From: Vicingaceae bacterium
GTDB taxonomy: Bacteria; Bacteroidota; Bacteroidia; Flavobacteriales_E; Vicingaceae
Reading direction: 5' to 3'
Assembly (NCBI GenBank): GCA_029251425.1
Contig: JAQXDJ010000031.1
Location: 1-37,908 of the forward strand
DNA: 37,908 nt
Within the stretch, counting starts at the first letter, position 1. Every line of letters starts with the position of its first letter. Position numbers and translations under genes: made by a program. Positions 8,595 to 18,087 of the stretch are shown here, piece after piece. Below the pieces are notes generated by a model. That model did not search any database. It saw only the letters and a program-made list of their open reading frames with translations, and had not been told where the DNA came from.

Positions 8595-10313
8595 ATGAAA
8601 AAAATAGCTTTAAGCGCTTTTACTGTATTAATTTTTTTACTCTCTTCTTGTGGAGGAAATGATAATGAAACAACACTAAAAGACCCCTCAAATAATGACA
8701 AAGAAACTGAAAACTCTTGTTTAGATTTTGCAATTAATGAAAAATATCAAACCTTAGACCCTATAAAAATTACTGACGTTACTTCATTTCATGTCTTAAG
8801 TCAAGTTTATGAACCTCTCCTAAGGTTTAATGAAACAGATTTATCATTAGAGCCTCTTTTAGCAGAGTCATGGTCAGTGAGTGACAATAATCTTGTTTAC
8901 ACTTTTAACTTAAAAAAAGGTGTCTATTTTCATGACAATAGTTGTTTTGAGAACGGTAAAGGAAAAGAGTTTAACGCTTCTGATGTTATTTACTCTTTTG
9001 AACGGGTTTTTTCAGAGACAGAGGGTAACTATGCTTATAGTTTATTTAGAAACACTATTGAAGGGGCTGAACAATTCAAAATTTCTGGAGGAAACATCTC
9101 TGGAATTAAAGCTATTGATGATTATACTGTTTCTTTTACTTTAACAAAACCTTCCTCTAGTTTTATTAACCTTATGGCGATAACAAGCGCAGCAATTGTA
9201 AACAAAAATGCAATTGAAAAAAATGCAGTTGCTGGAACAGGCCCGTTTATTTATAACAAAAAAAATGATACAAAGCTTGCTGTTACACTGCTCAAAAATA
9301 AAAATTATCACATGTCCGACAATAAAGGCAACAAACTTCCTTATTTAGAATCCGTAGCATTTAACTACATTCAAGATGGGCAAGATGAATTAACTCTTTT
9401 TAAAGAGGGTAAGCTAGATGTTATCGTTGGCATTCCCCCTGAATCTGTTAAAGAAATTGTCGAGGATCAAATCTCTGATTTTCAAAACAAGCCAACAAAA
9501 TATGTATTAGGAAGATACCCCAAAATACTCACCTCTTACTTAAGCTTAAATACTGCAGTGCAACCTTTCAATAATATTAAAATTAGACAGGCAATTAGTT
9601 TAGCAATTAACAAAACAAAGATTGTAACAAACGTTTTAAAGGGTGAAGCTTTTGGAGAAGGAAATCACGGTATAGTTCCTCCAGCAATAAAAGAATACGA
9701 CTTTTCTTCTGTTATTGGTCAAGAACACAATATTGTAAAAGCAAAAAAATTACTATCAGAAGCTGGATACTCTCAAGGAAAAGGGTTTCCTACAATTAAA
9801 TTTTCAGTTGGAAAAGGAAATACTAGCGTGCGTGTTGCTTTAGAAATTCAAAAACAACTGTTAGCCAACCTCAATATAAACGTAGAGATATCTTCTCTTT
9901 TTCAAAAAGAAATTATGACCCTTAACGACTCTTCACAAACAAACATGAGTTTAGGTGGTTGGTTAGGCGAATACCCTGACCCTGTTTCTTTTTTATCAAT
10001 ATGTTATGGTGCAGATGTTCCCCAGTCCAATACAGAAAGTGCATTTCCAAATGAATCTCGTTACAAAAACAAACGGTTTGACCAGCTTTACGAACAAGCC
10101 TCAATTACCTTAGATTTAAAAAAGAGATACGAACTTTGTTTAGAGGCCGATCAAATTATTGCAACAGAAGTGCCTGTAATTCCACTTTGGTATCATGAAA
10201 ACTATCAACTAATTCAATCGTCAATAAAAAACTATAAACCAAACCCTATGAACCTTCGCTACCTAACTTATGTTAGTATAGATAAGGCTTCATCAAAGAA
10301 ATTAGAAGAATAG
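8595..10313 (+). CDS. ABC transporter substrate-binding lipoprotein, family 5 (oligopeptide/dipeptide type)
   Basis: MKKIALSAFTVLIFLLSSCGG lipobox; SBP_bac_5 features (YQTLDPIKITDVTSFHVLSQVYEPLL, FSLEPLLAESW-like region, IRQAISLAINKTKIV, LGEYPDP). ORF-track start 8571 is a TTG; ATG 8595 is preferred. Confidence 0.9.
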   Translation: MKKIALSAFTVLIFLLSSCGGNDNETTLKDPSNNDKETENSCLDFAINEKYQTLDPIKITDVTSFHVLSQVYEPLLRFNETDLSLEPLLAESWSVSDNNLVYTFNLKKGVYFHDNSCFENGKGKEFNASDVIYSFERVFSETEGNYAYSLFRNTIEGAEQFKISGGNISGIKAIDDYTVSFTLTKPSSSFINLMAITSAAIVNKNAIEKNAVAGTGPFIYNKKNDTKLAVTLLKNKNYHMSDNKGNKLPYLESVAFNYIQDGQDELTLFKEGKLDVIVGIPPESVKEIVEDQISDFQNKPTKYVLGRYPKILTSYLSLNTAVQPFNNIKIRQAISLAINKTKIVTNVLKGEAFGEGNHGIVPPAIKEYDFSSVIGQEHNIVKAKKLLSEAGYSQGKGFPTIKFSVGKGNTSVRVALEIQKQLLANLNINVEISSLFQKEIMTLNDSSQTNMSLGGWLGEYPDPVSFLSICYGADVPQSNTESAFPNESRYKNKRFDQLYEQASITLDLKKRYELCLEADQIIATEVPVIPLWYHENYQLIQSSIKNYKPNPMNLRYLTYVSIDKASSKKLEE

Positions 10314-10385
10314 TTTATTTCTCTTTTCATCCTCTAGGATTAATACGATATTTGTGCGCTGTTATCCGTAATTGGAACTATTTAT

Positions 10386-12830
10386 ATGTGGGTTAAATTC
10401 TCAAGACTAATACTACGAAACCGTTTAGTAATTCTTATTGTTTTAGGAATTATTACTGCCTTTATGGCTTATCGTGTTCAGTTTGTAAGCATGAGTTACC
10501 AGCTCGCTCAAATGCTTCCAAAATCAGACAAAACACACATTGAATACCAAGAGTTTAGATCTACCTTTGGAAAAGACGGGAGCATTGTTGTTGTTGGAAT
10601 AAATAATGAAGACCTTTTTAAACTCAAAAACTACAATGCTTGGTATGATCTTACTCACAAGATTAAAAAAATTACCGTTGATTTTAAAATTAACAAAAAA
10701 GACACTGTTGTTAATGGTGTAACAGAAGCGCTTTCTGTTGCCAACCTTTTTTCTCTTAAAAAGAATAAAAAAGAAAAACGGTTTGACTTTGAACAAATAG
10801 TTAAACATAAGCCATCCACCCAAAAAGAGTTAGATAGCTTAAAAAATGTACTTTATAGCCAACCTTTTTACAATGGTTATTTATATACAGACTCATCAGC
10901 AACTACATTAATTGCAATTACATTAGAGTCAAGAGTTTTAAACTCTAAGTACCGAAACGAACTTTTTGAAAAGATTGATGCTGAAGTTTTAGCTTTTCAT
11001 GAAAACACAGGAATAAAGGTTCATAAATCTGGACTTCCATATATTAGAGCTAATTCAACAACTAAAGTAAAAGATGAAATTCTAATTTTCTTAGCCCTTT
11101 CAGTTTTTATTACCTCTTTAATTCTGTATTTATTTTTTAGATCATTTAAGGCAATGATTTACTCTATGTTGGTAGTAATTATTGGGGTTGTTTGGTCAGT
11201 GGGTATTCAATCTCTTTTTGGGTATAAAGTAACTATTCTTACAGGTTTAATTCCACCATTAATTATAGTTATAGGTATTCCGAATTGTATTTTCTTGTTA
11301 AATAAATACCATTCCGAATTTAAAAACCATGGAAACCAGGTAAAAGCGTTGAATAGGGTTATTCAAAAAATTGGGAACGCAATATTTCTAACCAATACAA
11401 CAACCTCTTTAGGTTTTGCTACATTTATTTTTACAAAAAGTGAAATATTAATAGAGTTTGGAGTATTAGCTGCTATTGATATTTTTATGGTGTTTATTCT
11501 TTCAATACTTATTATTCCTATTGTTTTTAGCTTTTTAGCCCCCCCAAAAGAGCGACACACCAAACATTTGGAAAATAAAAAAATGGTTAAAATTGTCGGT
11601 TTCTTGGAGCACATTGTAAAGTTTCATAGAAAAAAAGTTTATGCCGTAACCGTTGTTGTTGTCTTATTAAGTCTTTATGGTGTTTCTCAAATTACAACTA
11701 CAGGAAACATTATTGATGATTTGCCAAAAAACGACCCTATTGTTCAAGATCTTAAATTTTTTGAAAAAGGTTTTAACGGGGTAATGCCATTCGAAATTGT
11801 TATTGACACAAAAAAAGAAAATGGTGTTTTTGCAGATAATGGTAAGGTTTTATATAAAATACAGAAACTACAAAAAAGCTTAGCAGAATATAAAGAGTTC
11901 TCCAAACCTCTTTCTATTACCGAAGTAATTAAGTTTAGCTATCAAGCTTATAAAAAAGGTAAGCCTAAATTTTACATTCTGCCACCTGCAACAGAATTAA
12001 AAAAACTGCAAAAATATGCTAAAAACGACTCTCGAAAATCTAAGTTTTCTTCATTTATAGATAGCACCAATCAAATTACAAGGGTTAGTTTTCAGATGGC
12101 AGATATTGGAACCAAAGAAATGGATGTTTTACTTGCTGATATTCGTCCAAAAATAGATGAAATATTTCCCCCTCAAGATTATAATGTAAGCTTAACTGGC
12201 ACAAGTGTTGTGTTTTTAAAAGGAACCAACTATTTGGTTGAAAACTTATTAACCAGTTTAATTTTGGCTATTATTTTAATTGCCTCATTAATGTCTATTT
12301 TATTTTCATCTGTTAGAATGGTATTGGTTTCATTAATGCCCAACCTACTCCCTTTATTAACTACTGCTGGCTTAATGGGGTTCTTTGGCATCCCTATAAA
12401 ACCTTCTACTATTTTAATTTTTAGTATTGCTTTTGGTATTTCAGTAGATGATACCATACACTTCTTAGCAAAATATAGGCAAGAACTAAAACATCACAAA
12501 TGGAACATTAAAGAAGCTGTTTATCTAGCCCTTCAAGAAACGGGGGTAAGTATGATTTACACTTCTATTATTTTATTTTTCGGGTTTGGAGTTTTTACAG
12601 TTTCTAGTTTTGGAGGAACAATTGCTTTAGGAATTTTAGTTTCTATAACGCTTTTATTTGCAATGATGTCTGACTTAATATTGTTGCCATCTCTACTTTT
12701 GTCATTAGACAAATCGCTAACAACCAAAGCCTTTAAAAAAGAACCATTAATTGAAATAATGGATGAAGAAGAAGATATTGATTTGGACGAACTAGAAGTT
12801 AGACCTATTAAACACAAAGAAATAGAATGA
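10386..12830 (+). CDS. MMPL/RND-superfamily (Patched/SSD-like) transporter
   Basis: Two-fold 6-TM repeat with large extracytoplasmic loops; IVIGIPNCIFLLNKYH and FGISVDDTIHFLAKYRQE motifs. Confidence 0.9.
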   Translation: MWVKFSRLILRNRLVILIVLGIITAFMAYRVQFVSMSYQLAQMLPKSDKTHIEYQEFRSTFGKDGSIVVVGINNEDLFKLKNYNAWYDLTHKIKKITVDFKINKKDTVVNGVTEALSVANLFSLKKNKKEKRFDFEQIVKHKPSTQKELDSLKNVLYSQPFYNGYLYTDSSATTLIAITLESRVLNSKYRNELFEKIDAEVLAFHENTGIKVHKSGLPYIRANSTTKVKDEILIFLALSVFITSLILYLFFRSFKAMIYSMLVVIIGVVWSVGIQSLFGYKVTILTGLIPPLIIVIGIPNCIFLLNKYHSEFKNHGNQVKALNRVIQKIGNAIFLTNTTTSLGFATFIFTKSEILIEFGVLAAIDIFMVFILSILIIPIVFSFLAPPKERHTKHLENKKMVKIVGFLEHIVKFHRKKVYAVTVVVVLLSLYGVSQITTTGNIIDDLPKNDPIVQDLKFFEKGFNGVMPFEIVIDTKKENGVFADNGKVLYKIQKLQKSLAEYKEFSKPLSITEVIKFSYQAYKKGKPKFYILPPATELKKLQKYAKNDSRKSKFSSFIDSTNQITRVSFQMADIGTKEMDVLLADIRPKIDEIFPPQDYNVSLTGTSVVFLKGTNYLVENLLTSLILAIILIASLMSILFSSVRMVLVSLMPNLLPLLTTAGLMGFFGIPIKPSTILIFSIAFGISVDDTIHFLAKYRQELKHHKWNIKEAVYLALQETGVSMIYTSIILFFGFGVFTVSSFGGTIALGILVSITLLFAMMSDLILLPSLLLSLDKSLTTKAFKKEPLIEIMDEEEDIDLDELEVRPIKHKEIE

Positions 12831-12857
12831 TTCTATTTTTAGATTAAGAAAAAAACC

Positions 12858-13721
12858 ATGAAAGGAATTGTATTAGCTGGAGGATCGGGAACAAGGTTGC
12901 ACCCATTAACATTAGCTGTTAGTAAGCAATTAATGCCTGTTTACGATAAACCAATGATTTACTACCCTATCTCAATTTTAATGAGTGCAGGGATAAAAGA
13001 AATATTAATTATTACAACACCTGAAGATAGTTCAAGTTTTCAAAAACTTTTAGGTGATGGAAAACAATTCGGTTGTGAATTTACTTATGCTATTCAAGAA
13101 GTTCCTAATGGTTTAGCCCAAGCTTTTGTAATAGGTGAAGATTTTATTGGTGATGATAGTGTTGCTCTTATTTTAGGAGATAACATTTTTTATGGGACAG
13201 GATTAGATGGTTTATTAATGGAGAATACCAATTCTGTTGGTGCTGTTGTTTTTGCCTACCATGTTTCTGATCCTGAAAGATACGGTGTTGTTGAATTTGA
13301 TGATAATCAAAAAGCAATATCTATTGAAGAGAAGCCAGAAAAACCAAAATCAAACTATGCGGTTCCTGGTTTATATTTTTATGACAACAATGTTATTGAA
13401 ATAGCCAAAAGTTTAGAGCCTAGCCCTAGAGGGGAATATGAAATTACAGACATTAATAGTGTTTATTTAAAACAAGGAAACTTAAAAGTTGGTGTTTTAG
13501 ATAGAGGAACTGCTTGGTTAGACACAGGCACACACGAATCGTTAATGCAAGCTTCTCAGTATGTTCAAGTAATAGAAGAACGTCAAGGTTTAAAAATTGG
13601 ATGCTTAGAAGAAATCGCTTACAAAAAAGGATTTATTTCGAAAGAGGAATTGCTAAACTTAGCTAAACCTTTGGTAAAAAGTGGATATGGAAACTACTTA
13701 ATTCAAATTGCAGAAGAATAA
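12858..13721 (+). CDS. rfbA: Glucose-1-phosphate thymidylyltransferase
   Basis: [77 protein letters not shown]; 287 aa. Confidence 0.96.
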   Translation: MKGIVLAGGSGTRLHPLTLAVSKQLMPVYDKPMIYYPISILMSAGIKEILIITTPEDSSSFQKLLGDGKQFGCEFTYAIQEVPNGLAQAFVIGEDFIGDDSVALILGDNIFYGTGLDGLLMENTNSVGAVVFAYHVSDPERYGVVEFDDNQKAISIEEKPEKPKSNYAVPGLYFYDNNVIEIAKSLEPSPRGEYEITDINSVYLKQGNLKVGVLDRGTAWLDTGTHESLMQASQYVQVIEERQGLKIGCLEEIAYKKGFISKEELLNLAKPLVKSGYGNYLIQIAEE

Positions 13722-13792
13722 AATAGAATGTTATAAGAAACAACGAATACTTAAATTATTTCGTCTCTTAAGTTAAATCAGAAATTAAGTTA

Positions 13793-14737
13793 ATGGAAAA
13801 CAAAACAAACATCTTAGTTACAGGCGGTGCCGGAAATGTTGGTAGCGCTTTAGTTGAAAGGTTAATCGAAAACCCTAACAATTTTGTTGTAGTTGCCGAC
13901 AACTTGCTAACTGGATCAATAGAAAAATTACCAGAAGCTCCAAACAACAACCTTGAGTTTGTAAAATGTGATGTGAATATCAATGAAGCTATTTCAAATA
14001 TTTTTGAAACTTACTCTTTTGACTATGTTTTTCATTACGCTGCCTTAGTTGGTGTTAAAAGAACACTTGACAACCCTCTAATGGTGCTTGCAGACATAGA
14101 AGGTTTTAAAAATATTTTAGAGCTTTCTAAAAACTCAAAAGTAAAGCGTATTATTTTTTCGTCTTCTTCAGAAGTTTATGGAGAGCCTGTCGATTACCCA
14201 CAAAATGAAAAAACAACACCTTTAAACGCTCAACTTCCTTATGCTATAGTAAAAAATATAGGAGAAGCATATTTAAAATCATACCAACAAGCTCACGGAT
14301 TAGACTTTACCATTTTTAGATTTTTTAATACCTATGGTCCTAAACAATCAAAAGATTTTGTGATTTCTAAATTTATTAATGCTGCGTTAAACAATAAAAA
14401 TATTACCATTTACGGAGATGGTTCACAAACCAGAACATTCTGCTATATAGAAAACAATATTAACGCAACTGTTTATGCAGCCTTTAATGATACTGGAAAA
14501 AACCAAACAATTAACATTGGCAACAACATAGAAACCCCTGTTTTAGAGCTTGCAAAAACAATTATTAAACTAACAGGTTCCAAATCTCAAATAGTTCATT
14601 TGCCAGCATTAGAAGATGGTGATATGACAAGAAGAAACCCAGATATTACAATAATGAAAAGCTTGGTTGATCAAGAAATTTATTCTTTAGAGGATGGTCT
14701 TAAAAAAGTTTTAGAAAACACTACCTTTATCGCATAA
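13793..14737 (+). CDS. NAD-dependent epimerase/dehydratase (extended SDR)
   Basis: GGAGNVGS Rossmann motif, SSSSEVYGE, YAIVK catalytic Tyr/Lys, FFNTYGPKQ, TRTFCYIEN. Confidence 0.93.
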   Translation: MENKTNILVTGGAGNVGSALVERLIENPNNFVVVADNLLTGSIEKLPEAPNNNLEFVKCDVNINEAISNIFETYSFDYVFHYAALVGVKRTLDNPLMVLADIEGFKNILELSKNSKVKRIIFSSSSEVYGEPVDYPQNEKTTPLNAQLPYAIVKNIGEAYLKSYQQAHGLDFTIFRFFNTYGPKQSKDFVISKFINAALNNKNITIYGDGSQTRTFCYIENNINATVYAAFNDTGKNQTINIGNNIETPVLELAKTIIKLTGSKSQIVHLPALEDGDMTRRNPDITIMKSLVDQEIYSLEDGLKKVLENTTFIA

Positions 14738-14742
14738 AAACA

Positions 14743-15720
14743 ATGTCAAACACTATTTCTTTTTACATTAATCTTATAGATAAAGCTCTTAAAGAAAGAG
14801 AGAATAAAAAGTCTCCCGCAAATCTATACGAACCAATAACCTACACTCTTAATATAGGTGGCAAAAGAATTAGACCGGCATTATTAATGTTGTCCAACAA
14901 CTTATTTGGAGGAAAAGATGAAGCTGCACTTAATTCTGCTTTAGCAATTGAGGTCTTTCACAACTTCACACTACTTCATGATGACATAATGGATGAAGCC
15001 CCTTTAAGGAGAGGCCACCCTTCTGTTTATAAAAAATGGAATACTAATGTTGCTATTCTTTCTGGAGATGTAATGTTAATGCAAGCCATTCAATTATTAA
15101 GTAAAAAAAATCATCCCAACTTACACCGCACATTAAGTATATTCAATACAACAGCAATACAGGTTTGTGAGGGGCAACAATTAGATATGGATTTTGAAGA
15201 ATCATCTGCTGTTTCGATTGATGATTACTTAAAAATGATAGAATTAAAGACTGCTGTTTTATTAGCTGCCAGCTTAAAAATAGGTGCTGTTATTTCTCAT
15301 GCATCGTCAGACAATGCACATCATATTTATGAATTTGGTAAAAATTTAGGAATTGCATTTCAATTAATGGATGACATTTTAGATTTATACGGTAATACAG
15401 AAAAGGTTGGAAAACGTATTGGTGGAGATGTAATCGTTAATAAAAAAACCTATTTATTACTAAAAGCACAAGAGTTGGCAACAGGAAAAACAGCCAAAGA
15501 TTTAGATTTCTGTCTAACCTCAAAGGTTTTGGATGATGCCTCAAAAGTAGAAAGAGTTACCGCAATTTTTAATACCTTAAACATTAAAAAATTAGCCTTG
15601 GATGAAATGAACCTATTCTACAATACAGCCATTTCTCACTTAGATAGTATTGACGCGCCAGCAGAAAAGAAATTGGTTTTTGAAAGATTCGCTAAAGGTT
15701 TGATGAACAGAGAAAGTTAG
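14743..15720 (+). CDS. Polyprenyl (trans-isoprenyl diphosphate) synthase
   Basis: GGKRIRPAL, first Asp-rich motif LLHDDIMDEAPLRRG, second Asp-rich motif FQLMDDILD. Confidence 0.95.
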   Translation: MSNTISFYINLIDKALKERENKKSPANLYEPITYTLNIGGKRIRPALLMLSNNLFGGKDEAALNSALAIEVFHNFTLLHDDIMDEAPLRRGHPSVYKKWNTNVAILSGDVMLMQAIQLLSKKNHPNLHRTLSIFNTTAIQVCEGQQLDMDFEESSAVSIDDYLKMIELKTAVLLAASLKIGAVISHASSDNAHHIYEFGKNLGIAFQLMDDILDLYGNTEKVGKRIGGDVIVNKKTYLLLKAQELATGKTAKDLDFCLTSKVLDDASKVERVTAIFNTLNIKKLALDEMNLFYNTAISHLDSIDAPAEKKLVFERFAKGLMNRES

Positions 15721-15725
15721 AGTCT

Positions 15726-16085
15726 ATGAAGCTTCCTTCTCTCTCAGAATTATCACCTTATTATAATAGAATCGATTTATTAGAAAAGGTAGTTGAGCAA
15801 ATTAAAAAAGATTTTAATTGGTTTAATTTTGAGATTACGTTTACAGGAGAAAGCGAAAGCCCATATCAAGAATTATATGTTCAAATACTTCCTCTAATAG
15901 ACGAGTTATTAAATGATGATTACCCTAAGTTAATGGCTATGCTATACCGCATCGATTTAGATGAGGAGTTTCTCAATAAAAAATTGAAAGAAAACCATCA
16001 TTCTGACACAGATGAAGTGATTACTGATTTAATTCTCAAAAGAGAATTACAAAAAGTAATTATTAGAGAAGCTTATAGTTCTTAA
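15726..16085 (+). CDS. Hypothetical protein, 119 aa
   Basis: Intact ORF 5 bp downstream of the polyprenyl synthase gene; no domain recognised. Confidence 0.75.
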   Translation: MKLPSLSELSPYYNRIDLLEKVVEQIKKDFNWFNFEITFTGESESPYQELYVQILPLIDELLNDDYPKLMAMLYRIDLDEEFLNKKLKENHHSDTDEVITDLILKRELQKVIIREAYSS

Positions 16086-16106
16086 TATTAAGAGCTTCGC
16101 TTTTTT
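16068..16106 (+). terminator. Possible terminator overlapping the convergent gene ends
   Basis: GAAGCT (16068-16073) / AGCTTC (16093-16098) enclosing CTTAATATTAAG (16081-16092), followed by GCTTTTTT; spans both stop codons. Confidence 0.45.
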
Positions 16107-16960
16107 AAAACCGCATTCAAAAAAATTGTAGCAATAACGATTATTGTTCCCATATAAAAACCAAAAGACATGGTTTCGCTTTCTGGCCAAATAATTAGTG
16201 CTAGTATTATAGAATAGATTGGCTCTAAATTAATTGATATTGTAACGGTATAAGGTGCAATTTTTTTCATCACCTCAACAGACACAATAAAAGCAAAAGC
16301 GGTACAAAGTGTTCCTAAAATAACCAGCCACTTTATATCTTCAAAAGGAACAGAAAGTTGAGAAAAATCAGCTCCATTAGTTATTAGTAAATAAACAGAG
16401 ACTATAATAAAAGCTCCCAATAGTTCGTAAAACGAAATTAACTTAGCATTCGTCTTCTTTATTAAAACACCATTTAAAACCGTAAACCAAGAAGCTAACG
16501 CTGCTGAAACAACAGCCAAAATCATTCCTATTAAATACTTGAATTCGAAACTAAAAATAAAGTATAACCCTGTAATGATTAACAACCCAAAGATTAACTC
16601 GTAGGGCTTTATTTTTCTTTTAAAATATAAAGGCTCTAATAATGCTGTAAAAAAAGTGCTACTCGAAAAACAAACCAGTGCAATAGAAACGTTTGATTGT
16701 TTTATTGCTTCAAAAAAAGTAACCCAATGTACAGCTATAATTACCCCTACCAACAATATTTTAACCAGCTCTTTTCTGTTAATTCTTAACGAAAATTTAG
16801 TAAATAAAAAATATGCTAACACACTTACAAGTGCTATTCCGACTCGGTACCAAACCAATAAATAAGAATCTATTGTAATTAGTTTTCCTAGCACACCAGT
16901 CAACCCAAAAATTAAGACCGTTATGTGTAGCCAAATATGATATTTATACTTCGATAACAT
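16088..16960 (-). CDS. DMT superfamily transporter (EamA family)
   Basis: Ten predicted TM segments with two EamA-like halves. ATG at 16960 (MLSKYKYHIWLHITVLIFGLTGVLGK) preferred over the track start 16999 because a -7 box lies between them. Confidence 0.9.
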   Translation of the reverse strand: MLSKYKYHIWLHITVLIFGLTGVLGKLITIDSYLLVWYRVGIALVSVLAYFLFTKFSLRINRKELVKILLVGVIIAVHWVTFFEAIKQSNVSIALVCFSSSTFFTALLEPLYFKRKIKPYELIFGLLIITGLYFIFSFEFKYLIGMILAVVSAALASWFTVLNGVLIKKTNAKLISFYELLGAFIIVSVYLLITNGADFSQLSVPFEDIKWLVILGTLCTAFAFIVSVEVMKKIAPYTVTISINLEPIYSIILALIIWPESETMSFGFYMGTIIVIATIFLNAVLKKRSS

Positions 16961-16966
16961 TGGGGT

Positions 16967-16974
16967 CAAATGTA
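16967..16974 (-). promoter_or_regulatory. -7 box TACATTTG for the DMT transporter gene
   Basis: CAAATGTA on + strand; 6 nt upstream of the preferred ATG. Confidence 0.45.
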
Positions 16975-17032
16975 AATCAAAAAACAATGTGAAAATCAAA
17001 AAACTCCTTCAATATCACATTTCTAAAAAATG

Positions 17033-17040
17033 TATATTTG
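17033..17040 (+). promoter_or_regulatory. -7 box TATATTTG for the small lipoprotein gene
   Basis: TATATTTG ends 4 nt upstream of ATG 17045 and lies inside the ORF-track 5' extension. Confidence 0.45.
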
Positions 17041-17044
17041 GTTA

Positions 17045-17527
17045 ATGAAAAAGCTACTTTCTTTTGCCGTTATAATCCTTTTAATGTCCTGTGTTTCTTG
17101 CACCGAAAAAAAATCGTATTACGAGCAATTTAAAAAAAATAAAACCTTTGTTTCGCGTATTCTAGACCTCAACAAAACCTTTAATGAAATTAGGACAGAA
17201 GAGAAAGGAAAACTCATCAAAGAAGATATAAGTTTTTTAAAATTTATTTATGATATTGGTGAAAATGACACTTATGTTGTTTCTTATTTGTTTGATGAAA
17301 AAGGTTGTTATGAAATAGGTATTGATGGTTATTTTGAATTTGAAAAAGATGCTTTAGATGTTTTAAGTGGCATTCAAAAAGAAATGGAAACGGCAGCCTA
17401 CAAAAAAGAGGTAGATGATAACCGTTTAAATAGATGGAAAAACGCAGACAAATCTATTTCAATAGAATTAGACCACAAAGGCACAGAAAACGGTTTGTTT
17501 GTCGCTACCATTTTTGCAAACGAATAA
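17045..17527 (+). CDS. Hypothetical lipoprotein
   Basis: MKKLLSFAVIILLMSCVSCTEKK signal/lipobox; ORF-track start 17030 overlaps the promoter box. Confidence 0.75.
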   Translation: MKKLLSFAVIILLMSCVSCTEKKSYYEQFKKNKTFVSRILDLNKTFNEIRTEEKGKLIKEDISFLKFIYDIGENDTYVVSYLFDEKGCYEIGIDGYFEFEKDALDVLSGIQKEMETAAYKKEVDDNRLNRWKNADKSISIELDHKGTENGLFVATIFANE

Positions 17528-17528
17528 A

Positions 17529-18086
17529 CTATTTATCTTCTAGCTCTTCTTCAATTTCGGTAACTCCTCCCGAAATAATAAATTTCATAATGTCTGCTGA
17601 AGAACCATCAACAGGTGTAACATTTTTTTTAGGTACCACAATTAAATTACCAGTAACAGCATAAGAAAAAGGAATATAAACACCTATTTTATCAGCAGAA
17701 ACACCAAAGTGTGTTAAATCTTTTTGGGTAATAAACCCGAACCGCTCAACATCTCCTTCCATTTTTACCAAAACAGGCTCGGTAAACCTCTTTTTCTTTC
17801 CAACAAAAGCAGACAGTAAATCTTTAACCGAAGTATATATGATTTTTATTAATGGAACACGGTCTAAAATTTTATCAAAATTTAAGATTTGACGCGTTAA
17901 TAATGTTCTACCTATAAAACCAACAATGGTAACCGTTAACAATATGGTTAATAAGCCTAATCCAGGAATTTCTACAGGAACTATACCATCAACAAACCTA
18001 ATAGACTCAACAACAATATAAATGGTAACACTAATTGGCACCAAGTACAAAAGTCCTTGTAAAAAATATCCTAACAGTTTTTTCAT
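17529..18086 (-). CDS. DUF502 family membrane protein
   Basis: LQGLLYLVPISVTIYIV, GLGLLTILLTVTIVGFIGR, DRVPLIKIIYTSVKDLLSAF, VFVPTTPNP-like region replaced by LIVVPKKNVTPVDGSSADIMKFIISGG; typical DUF502 layout. Confidence 0.88.
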   Translation of the reverse strand: MKKLLGYFLQGLLYLVPISVTIYIVVESIRFVDGIVPVEIPGLGLLTILLTVTIVGFIGRTLLTRQILNFDKILDRVPLIKIIYTSVKDLLSAFVGKKKRFTEPVLVKMEGDVERFGFITQKDLTHFGVSADKIGVYIPFSYAVTGNLIVVPKKNVTPVDGSSADIMKFIISGGVTEIEEELEDK

Positions 18087-18087
18087 T

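Noticed and set aside
10371-10380. GTTATCCGTA shared with 37767-37776, both near gene starts
   Set aside because: Only a 10-mer with two copies in 38 kb and no extended similarity; insufficient to call a motif without a genome-wide count.
10524-10823. Minus-strand 99-aa ORF, and similar antisense ORFs at 11363-11614, 12230-12457 and 12557-12817
   Set aside because: Antisense to the MMPL transporter gene; no recognisable domain and no promoter evidence.
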